This document shows positions 1 to 3,510 of a stretch of 6,662 bases of DNA, in pieces. Below the pieces are notes generated by a model. It was not told the DNA's origin and did no database searches. It saw only the letters and a list, made by a program, of their open reading frames with translations. How positions within the stretch are numbered: the first letter of the stretch is position 1; every line of letters starts with the position of its first letter. This DNA is from Dehalococcoidales bacterium. Its GTDB lineage: Bacteria; Chloroflexota; Dehalococcoidia; Dehalococcoidales; UBA2162. The stretch covers positions 1 through 6,662 of the forward strand of contig JAENIS010000079.1 in NCBI GenBank assembly GCA_016844285.1, written 5' to 3'. A program made the translations under genes and the position numbers.

Positions 1-47
1 CCAATACCGACAATACAAGCCTTATCCTTGGGATACCACTCTGTCAT
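1..47 (-). CDS. Thiolase-like protein, N-terminal fragment (second paralogue, runs off left edge)
   Basis: Only the first 15 codons are visible, reading MTEWYPKDKACIVGI and then a partial Gly codon. They match the start of the thiolase-like protein at 2810-1617, where PEWFPRDKTCIVGTG has the same layout, and about 32 of 41 aligned bases agree. This is the first beta-strand of the thiolase fold (xxCIVGxG). An AAGGAG ribosome binding site at 55-60 lies 7 nt upstream of the ATG, which fixes the start. The gene is the last visible member of the operon, 48 nt after the MaoC catalytic subunit. It is probably another SCP-x/Ltp2-like protein. Active-site residues lie outside the window, so whether it is a Cys-type thiolase or a Cys-less aldolase cannot be judged. 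Confidence 0.75.
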   Translation of the reverse strand, partial: MTEWYPKDKACIVGI

Positions 48-78
48 GATGTGTCTCCTTTCTATTTCTCCATACACC

Positions 79-104
79 TGAGAGCTGAAGAAGCTTCAGC
101 CTCG
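79..104 (-). other. Intercistronic hairpin between MaoC catalytic subunit and second thiolase-like gene
   Basis: Bases 84-90 (GCTGAAG) pair perfectly with 94-100 (CTTCAGC) around a 3-nt loop. After a one-base bulge at 83, GAG 80-82 pairs with CTC 101-103, with a possible T-G wobble at 79/104. The structure covers the MaoC stop codon (96-98). No T-run follows on the minus strand, so it does not look like an intrinsic terminator. An RNA-stability, processing or translation-tuning role is inference. Confidence 0.45.
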
Positions 105-554
105 CACCGGGAGAATCAGGGTACACTTCGAAGGCGTGGTTACGCCCTCCCTCTCATTCTCCGCCCAGACATCAGCCTCAACATAGTGTTCGCCGTCTTT
201 GATATACTTATCAGTTACCCTGCCCTTCATGCTCATAGTATCACCGGGTGTTCCCGTCTTGTCATTAGGTACAAAATTCATCTTCCTCATTTCCATACGG
301 AACTTGCGGACAAAACCCTCATCCCCTACCCAGTCGGTCATCAAGCGACTAAAGCAGCCCTGCATAAATCCGGTGTTGACAAACGGTTGGGGATGGCCCG
401 CCGCCCGGGCAAAATCGGGGTCATGGTGTACCGCATAGAAATCCTGGGAACCGCTCACCTGCTTTACCTGTCTCGTCCAGTCTATCTTCAGAGTGTAACC
501 GGGAATTTCTTGTCCCACCTTAACATCATCCCAATATACTTGTTTACGTTCCAT
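96..554 (-). CDS. MaoC-type (R)-specific enoyl-CoA hydratase, catalytic hot-dog subunit
   Basis: A 152-residue single hot-dog domain protein of the MaoC dehydratase family, which adds water to trans-2-enoyl-CoA (or -ACP). The hydratase-2 motif is at residues 34-45 (SGSQDFYAVHHD). D38 and H43 keep the Asp-x4-His spacing of the catalytic dyad in PhaJ-type hydratases, although the usual DxNPxH filling is changed to DFYAVH. The start is fixed by AGGAGGT at 561-567, 6 nt upstream. It begins 11 nt after the neighbouring MaoC N-half gene, whose stop overlaps this ribosome binding site, so the two are probably made together and form a heterodimer like mycobacterial HadA/HadB or ChsH2/ChsH1. The context with DUF35 and thiolase-like genes suggests a hydration step just before C-C cleavage of an acyl-CoA. 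It could instead be a dehydratase acting in the reverse direction. The family call is firm; the substrate is unknown. Confidence 0.85.
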   Translation of the reverse strand: MERKQVYWDDVKVGQEIPGYTLKIDWTRQVKQVSGSQDFYAVHHDPDFARAAGHPQPFVNTGFMQGCFSRLMTDWVGDEGFVRKFRMEMRKMNFVPNDKTGTPGDTMSMKGRVTDKYIKDGEHYVEADVWAENEREGVTTPSKCTLILPVRG

Positions 555-560
555 TTCTTT

Positions 561-568
561 ACCTCCTA
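561..568 (-). promoter_or_regulatory. Ribosome binding site containing the upstream stop codon (MaoC-N / MaoC-C junction)
   Basis: On the minus strand this reads TAGGAGGT, and its first three bases are the TAG stop (566-568) of the MaoC N-half gene. The MaoC catalytic subunit ATG follows 6 nt later. A terminating ribosome would cover the next gene's Shine-Dalgarno sequence, which is consistent with translational coupling of the two subunits. The layout is seen in the sequence; the coupling is inference. Confidence 0.7.
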
Positions 569-1093
569 AGCGTCTCCGGCTGCTTTTACTTGCTCAGGGG
601 TTCTGTGTCTGAGACCGATATTACGAGTCTTAGCAACAACATCACCATTCTGATTAGTGATGATTCTTTCGGTCTCAGTCCAGAAAGCCTTGGGGTCCAG
701 CCGAATTGCCTTGATGTAGATATCAGCAATCCGGCTCTTGACCGACAGGCGGTCGCCCACTTTCACCGGTTTTAAGAATTCATACTCCGTGGTAAGATTG
801 ATGTTCCTATCGCCTGGGGTTATTACCAGGGGAAGAGCAGGAAGGTCTGTCGCCGGAGGCCAAATGCCCGGGCCGGCAAAGTTAGCAACCATTAGAGGAG
901 GGCAGACCACCTCTCTGTGCTTTGTTTTTTTAGCATACTCCGGATCGAGGAAGAGGGGATTGATATCGTCAGTCATATGACAGTAACGCCTTATCGGGTC
1001 ATACTCAACGGGATACCTTCCCTGCACTGGTTTGGTTTCAGCACCTATTAATTTCCTGGCTTCTACCAGCATCTCTTCCGGGGTCTTAGCCAT
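566..1093 (-). CDS. MaoC N-terminal-half hydratase subunit (FAS1-like dehydratase fold), probably non-catalytic
   Basis: A 175-residue hot-dog fold protein of the MaoC N-terminal-like type (the HadA/HadC, ChsH2 N-domain group). I chose the ATG at 1091-1093 (MAKTPEEML) because AAAGGAGGT at 1101-1109 lies 7 nt upstream; an ATG 24 nt further up would swallow that site. The hydratase-like signature TDDINPLFLD is at about residues 41-50 in this numbering. It keeps DxNPL but has Phe where the catalytic His should be, so this half probably shapes the acyl-binding tunnel while the downstream subunit does the chemistry. The later stretch with FLKPVKVGDRLSV is the usual second half of the fold. Its stop codon lies inside the next gene's ribosome binding site. 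In ChsH2 this domain is fused to DUF35; here DUF35 is a separate gene just upstream. Confidence 0.82.
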   Translation of the reverse strand: MAKTPEEMLVEARKLIGAETKPVQGRYPVEYDPIRRYCHMTDDINPLFLDPEYAKKTKHREVVCPPLMVANFAGPGIWPPATDLPALPLVITPGDRNINLTTEYEFLKPVKVGDRLSVKSRIADIYIKAIRLDPKAFWTETERIITNQNGDVVAKTRNIGLRHRTPEQVKAAGDA

Positions 1094-1100
1094 CTTAAAC

Positions 1101-1109
1101 ACCTCCTTT
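1101..1109 (-). promoter_or_regulatory. Shine-Dalgarno site that decides the MaoC N-half start
   Basis: On the minus strand this reads AAAGGAGGT, a near-perfect complement of the 16S 3' end, 7 nt before the ATG at 1093-1091. It lies inside the longer in-frame reading that would begin at 1117, so the shorter protein (175 residues) is the better start choice. Confidence 0.8.
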
Positions 1110-1124
1110 ATAGACAACTGGCAC

Positions 1125-1155
1125 GAGTCACGCTTCCCTAAAGGAAGCGTGACTC
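1125..1155 (-). other. Perfect 13-bp intercistronic hairpin between DUF35 and MaoC-N genes
   Basis: Bases 1125-1137 (GAGTCACGCTTCC) are the exact reverse complement of 1143-1155, around a 5-nt loop. The element fills the middle of the 91-nt spacer between the DUF35 stop (1185) and the MaoC-N start (1093). Neither strand has a T-run after the stem, so an ordinary intrinsic terminator is unlikely. Plausible roles are an RNase processing or mRNA-stability element that sets the ratio of the upstream to the downstream genes, or a DNA inverted-repeat operator. Choosing among these is not possible from sequence alone. Confidence 0.7.
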
Positions 1156-1184
1156 AATATCTTGGAGAATTTCTTATTCCTGTA

Positions 1185-1613
1185 TTACTTGGATCGTTTC
1201 CACTGGGGTAAGGTCAGAGTGTCGTCAATATCTTCCCAGGTAACCTCTACGGGCATCCCCACATGAATATCCTCATTGGGAGTGCCGTCGATAAGGTTAC
1301 CCAGCATACGTTGTTTACCGGCATCCTCAAGTTCGACTAATACTACATTGTAGGGAACCCTGGTCTTAACCGCCGCCATGGCCGGGTAGTGACAGATTAT
1401 GTAGCTAAAAACCACCCCTTTGCCGCTTACCTTTTTCCACTCGTAGTTCCATGACTGGCAGTTGAAGCAAACAGCTTGTGGGCTATGACGGAAGGTACCG
1501 CAATCAGTACAGCGCTGCACCACCAACTCGTGTTTTTTGCAGTGCGCCCAAAACTCCTTAGTGTCCCAATCTTCAACATTAGGTATGGGCATACTATCTG
1601 GCATGTATGGCAT
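1185..1613 (-). CDS. DUF35 zinc-ribbon/OB-fold protein (thiolase partner)
   Basis: A 142-residue protein with the standard DUF35 layout. An N-terminal helix (about 12-30, with WDTKEFWAHCKKHELVVQRC) leads into a rubredoxin-like zinc ribbon with Cys35, Cys38, Cys49 and Cys52 (CxxC-x10-CxxC). An OB-fold follows from about 60 to 130, including GKGVVFSYIICHYP and PYNVVLVELE, with GMPVEVTWED near the end. Family members dock onto thiolase-fold enzymes and help bind CoA; examples are the DUF35 part of ChsH2 with Ltp2, BbsA with BbsB, and the archaeal thiolase/HMG-CoA synthase bridge. The gene starts 3 nt after the thiolase-like stop. Its ribosome binding site AAGGAGGT (1619-1626, 5 nt from the ATG) overlaps the end of that coding sequence, suggesting coupled synthesis of a complex. 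All four zinc ligands are present. The family call is firm; the thiolase-like protein as partner is inferred from adjacency. Confidence 0.92.
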   Translation of the reverse strand: MPYMPDSMPIPNVEDWDTKEFWAHCKKHELVVQRCTDCGTFRHSPQAVCFNCQSWNYEWKKVSGKGVVFSYIICHYPAMAAVKTRVPYNVVLVELEDAGKQRMLGNLIDGTPNEDIHVGMPVEVTWEDIDDTLTLPQWKRSK

Positions 1614-1616
1614 TTC

Positions 1617-2810
1617 TTACCTCCTTACTATCATATCGGTAACCGGGGTAACTCCAGGACCACTGGCGATGAGGCATATCTCGGCATTCCTGACCTGGGA
1701 GGTCGAAGTACCCCTCATCTGCCGCACTGCCTCGATTTGCAGTTCAAAGCCGTGCATGTAGCATTCGGCGATATTGCCACCACTGGTATTGGTGGGCAGG
1801 GCACCATCGGGCCACTCCAGTCGTCCATTCTCGACAAAATCTTTACCTTCACCCTTTTTACAGAAACCATGGTCTTCAATCGACATCAGCGTCATCGGCA
1901 CCATGTTCTCGTAAATCTGGGCGACATCGATGTCCTTAGGGGTAACACCCGCCTTAGCAAAAAGCTCAGGTGCCCCTTCGACGAAGTTCGAGGTGTCGAA
2001 ACCAGCCTTATTGTAAGCCCCTGCCCCTTGCCGGAACCCGCATGTCGAGTTAGCCGCCATAATATAAACCGGGCGATGTTTACAGTCGCGAGCTCGCTCC
2101 GCCGAAGTAATGACTACTGCCGCGCTACCATCGTTCTCCAGGCAGCAGTGGTAAAGACGCAGTGGGTCAGAGATGAACCGAGCAGTTTCCGCCTCTTCCA
2201 TAGTAAGCGGGCCATGCGAGTACATTACCGCCGCCGGGTTACGTGAGGCATGTTTATAGCAGGCCATCGAAATCATACTAAAATGCTTGCTCTGAGTTCC
2301 ATAGAGAGCCATATGCCTTCGAGCTTGCATGGCGTATTGGTGGTTGGGAGTGAAAGCACCAAAAGGCATACCGAAAGCGCCCGGACCGGACAATTTCGCT
2401 CTTGCCGCCGCCCTACCTTGACCAAATCGACCAAACTGCCCTTGAGCCAGGGAGCGGTAAGCAACCACATAGTTAGCTGCCCCGCTGGCCACTGCCAGTA
2501 AAGCGTTCAACACGGCGCCTGAACCGCCACCACCGCCACCACCCCAGTGCATGGTCATAACGCGCGAATGCGGTATGCCAAGCTGAACCGACAAATTGGC
2601 AGCTTCGCTCCGGTCATTTGCATAGGAACAAAAACCATCAACATCCTTCATGTTTATGCCGGCATCGTCGACAGCCTTGATGATAGCCTCCAGAGCTAGA
2701 TGAAATTCAGGCCGCTTGATCCGTCCCCAAGGCGTGTACTCCGTCTGACCTGTACCAACGATACAAGTCTTATCTCTGGGAAACCATTCTGGTGTTATAG
2801 GGAATGTCAT
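1617..2810 (-). CDS. Thiolase-superfamily protein lacking the nucleophilic Cys (SCP-x/Ltp2-like, candidate retro-aldolase)
   Basis: A 397-residue complete thiolase-fold protein: first strand CIVGTG at 16-21, N-domain to about 245, and a C-domain with YENMVPMTLMSIEDHGF (300-316), NTSGGN (341-346) and a C-terminal ASGPG loop (382-386). Where thiolases carry the acylated Cys (CxSG) there is a run of seven glycines, G90-G96, followed by S97-G98. The GHPxGA histidine motif is replaced by ECYMHG, placing Y351 near the His position, and Y300 sits where SCP-x proteins have the DxF motif. From memory of the Ltp2-DUF35 structure, Tyr294 and Tyr344 are the proposed base and acid; the 51-residue spacing here resembles their 50. 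The protein is therefore more likely an acyl-CoA aldolase than a beta-ketothiolase. AAGGAGG at 2821-2827 lies 10 nt upstream of the ATG. It is the first gene of the operon and is followed by its probable DUF35 partner. Confidence 0.85.
   Translation of the reverse strand: MTFPITPEWFPRDKTCIVGTGQTEYTPWGRIKRPEFHLALEAIIKAVDDAGINMKDVDGFCSYANDRSEAANLSVQLGIPHSRVMTMHWGGGGGGGSGAVLNALLAVASGAANYVVAYRSLAQGQFGRFGQGRAAARAKLSGPGAFGMPFGAFTPNHQYAMQARRHMALYGTQSKHFSMISMACYKHASRNPAAVMYSHGPLTMEEAETARFISDPLRLYHCCLENDGSAAVVITSAERARDCKHRPVYIMAANSTCGFRQGAGAYNKAGFDTSNFVEGAPELFAKAGVTPKDIDVAQIYENMVPMTLMSIEDHGFCKKGEGKDFVENGRLEWPDGALPTNTSGGNIAECYMHGFELQIEAVRQMRGTSTSQVRNAEICLIASGPGVTPVTDMIVRR
1619..1626 (-). promoter_or_regulatory. 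Ribosome binding site overlapping the thiolase-like stop codon
   Basis: On the minus strand this reads AAGGAGGT and continues into AA. The last two Arg codons (AGG AGG) and the first base of the TAA stop (1617-1619) of the thiolase-like gene make up the Shine-Dalgarno sequence of the DUF35 gene, whose ATG is 5 nt further on. The layout is directly visible and fits coupled translation of the two partners. Confidence 0.7.
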
Positions 2811-2960
2811 GACTATAGTCCCTCCTTATATAGTAATTCTTCCTAACCAAGGGAAAAACTGCCTCACGGCTTTTAGTCTCTAGGCTATTTACCTCCTTTC
2901 CTGCAAATATAATTTAAGAAAATTATCTCAGTATCTTCGCCTGCAAAAAAAGGTTCTTTC

Positions 2961-2990
2961 AGTCTAGCAAAGTCAAAAGGGCGTTGTCAA
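2961..2990 (-). promoter_or_regulatory. Candidate promoter P1 of the hydratase/thiolase-like operon
   Basis: On the minus strand a perfect -35 box TTGACA (2985-2990) is followed after 18 nt by TAGACT (2961-2966), a 4-of-6 match to TATAAT. A start near 2954 would give a leader of about 145 nt before the thiolase-like ATG. The same arrangement recurs in the second copy of the repeat, which supports function over chance. Confidence 0.4.
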
Positions 2991-2993
2991 TTC
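2961..2993. repeat. Diverged direct repeat, copy 1 (promoter-bearing element)
   Basis: This copy shares an exact 14-base core, GGCGTTGTCAATTC (2980-2993), with copy 2 at 3086-3099, exactly 106 bases away. The flank to the left (AGTCTAGCAA 2961-2970 against ACTCTAACAA 3068-3077) is also similar with one gap. The core contains the minus-strand TTGACA box and, on the plus strand, TTGTCA. Confidence 0.6.
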
Positions 2994-3012
2994 GAGCCTA
3001 GAGGACTATAAT
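2984..3012 (+). promoter_or_regulatory. Plus-strand sigma70-like promoter inside repeat copy 1
   Basis: TTGTCA (2984-2989) and a perfect TATAAT (3007-3012) are separated by the ideal 17 nt. It shares the TTGTCAA core with the minus-strand -35 box, so two polymerases could compete for the same site. Transcription would run towards tRNA-His. The equivalent -10 position in copy 2 (3113-3118) reads ATCTAG and has no promoter match. Confidence 0.5.
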
Positions 3013-3067
3013 TTAGCGGCACATCACTTCGTTTAGCAGTAATGTCACCCTGCCAAAATGTCTTTCT

Positions 3068-3096
3068 ACTCTAACAACTCTAAACGGCGTTGTCAA
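3068..3096 (-). promoter_or_regulatory. Candidate promoter P2 of the hydratase/thiolase-like operon
   Basis: On the minus strand TTGACA (3091-3096) is followed after 17 nt by TAGAGT (3068-3073), a 4-of-6 match to TATAAT. It is the counterpart of P1 in the second repeat copy. If used, it would give a second transcript about 106 nt longer at the 5' end. Confidence 0.35.
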
Positions 3097-3099
3097 TTC
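3068..3099. repeat. Diverged direct repeat, copy 2
   Basis: This copy carries the exact 14-base core GGCGTTGTCAATTC at 3086-3099 and the similar left flank. Beyond the core similarity drops quickly. Both copies keep TTGACA plus TAGANT on the minus strand, suggesting the minus-strand promoter is what has been retained. Confidence 0.6.
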
Positions 3100-3173
3100 A
3101 GACTCCGCCACAATCTAGCCACACATATTTTTACCACTGTAACTGTTGGCACTAGCGTGTTAAATGCTAGCCA

Positions 3174-3203
3174 TTGAAATGAGATGGGTCTTTTGGGTAT
3201 AAT
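3174..3203 (+). promoter_or_regulatory. Promoter of tRNA-His
   Basis: TTGAAA (3174-3179) and a perfect TATAAT (3198-3203) are separated by 18 nt. A start at about 3210 would lie some 30 nt before the mature tRNA 5' end. Its position directly ahead of the tRNA and the consensus -10 make this the likeliest promoter for that gene. Confidence 0.6.
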
Positions 3204-3240
3204 ACTTATTGCCACCAGTTCAAGCTACTGCTTTTTTATG

Positions 3241-3317
3241 GTGAGTGTGGCCTAGTGGTTTAAGGCACCAGGTTGTGGCCCTGGAGACCGAGGGTTCGAA
3301 TCCCTTCACTCACCCCA
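3241..3317 (+). tRNA. trnH: tRNA-His (anticodon GTG)
   Basis: The cloverleaf is complete. The acceptor stem pairs GTGAGTG 3241-3247 with CACTCAC 3307-3313. The D stem pairs GCC 3250-3252 with GGC 3264-3266. The anticodon stem CCAGG/CCTGG (3268-3272, 3280-3284) holds the loop TTGTGGC with anticodon GTG at 3275-3277. The variable loop has 5 nt, and the T arm pairs 3290-3294 with 3302-3306 around TTCGAAT. The His-specific identity pair is present: C3314 is the discriminator (C73) and G3240 supplies G-1, so the mature RNA probably begins at 3240. CCA is encoded at 3315-3317. No second tRNA is adjacent, and no second copy of the tRNA 3' end occurs in the window. Confidence 0.97.
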
Positions 3318-3510
3318 AAATTTAGTTATCCTGAAGAAGCGAGACACCTTCCATACTGTAATTATGTATTATGTCAGATTAAAGCAACCCCCCAATATGC
3401 TCTCCCTCAAAGCTTTGTTCTGATGATAGTCTGGGACCCTCCACCGTCGGAACACAAGCTGAGTACAGTGCGGCTCTTGACATAGTAGACGGAAGCTGAA
3501 GGAAGATAGA

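Larger units (their letters stand above)
2811..3239. other. Intergenic region between divergent operon and tRNA-His; promoters, leader and duplicated element
   Basis: No protein gene is supported in these 429 bases. Nearest the operon is a 5' leader containing an orphan ribosome-binding-like AAAGGAGGT (minus, 2891-2899) with no start codon at a usable distance. It also holds a small AT-plus-GCC/GGC hairpin with a 4-base loop (2855-2874), read on the minus strand as ending in T5. A minus-strand extended -10 (TGAGATAAT, 2922-2930) could be a third operon promoter. Further right are two diverged copies of a promoter-bearing element (2961-2993 and 3068-3099), then the tRNA promoter. I see no T-tract terminator of good strength on either strand. 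Confidence 0.6.

Noticed and set aside
51..569. Plus-strand open frame of 172 codons
   Set aside because: It lies antisense to the MaoC catalytic subunit, with no ribosome binding site and no domain resemblance. The minus-strand gene has motif, start site and operon support.
1094..1117. Longer MaoC N-half protein starting at 1117
   Set aside because: The extension would encode the Shine-Dalgarno sequence itself (AAAGGAGGT at 1101-1109), which is ideally placed for the ATG at 1093.
1125..1155. Hairpin as an intrinsic terminator ending the thiolase-like/DUF35 transcript
   Set aside because: There is no T-run after the stem on either strand, and a same-strand gene with a strong ribosome binding site follows immediately.
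1476..2246. Plus-strand open frame of 256 codons
   Set aside because: It is antisense across the DUF35 and thiolase-like genes, and its product is low-complexity, His/Arg-rich and unlike any family. It is a shadow of the conserved minus-strand genes.
2961..3099. CRISPR-like or mobile-element repeats
   Set aside because: There are only two diverged copies of a short core, no regular spacer series, no terminal inverted repeats and no transposase. The shared promoter boxes explain the similarity better.
3273..3485. Plus-strand open frame starting inside tRNA-His
   Set aside because: It begins in the anticodon arm of a well-formed tRNA, has no ribosome binding site, and its product has no recognisable feature.
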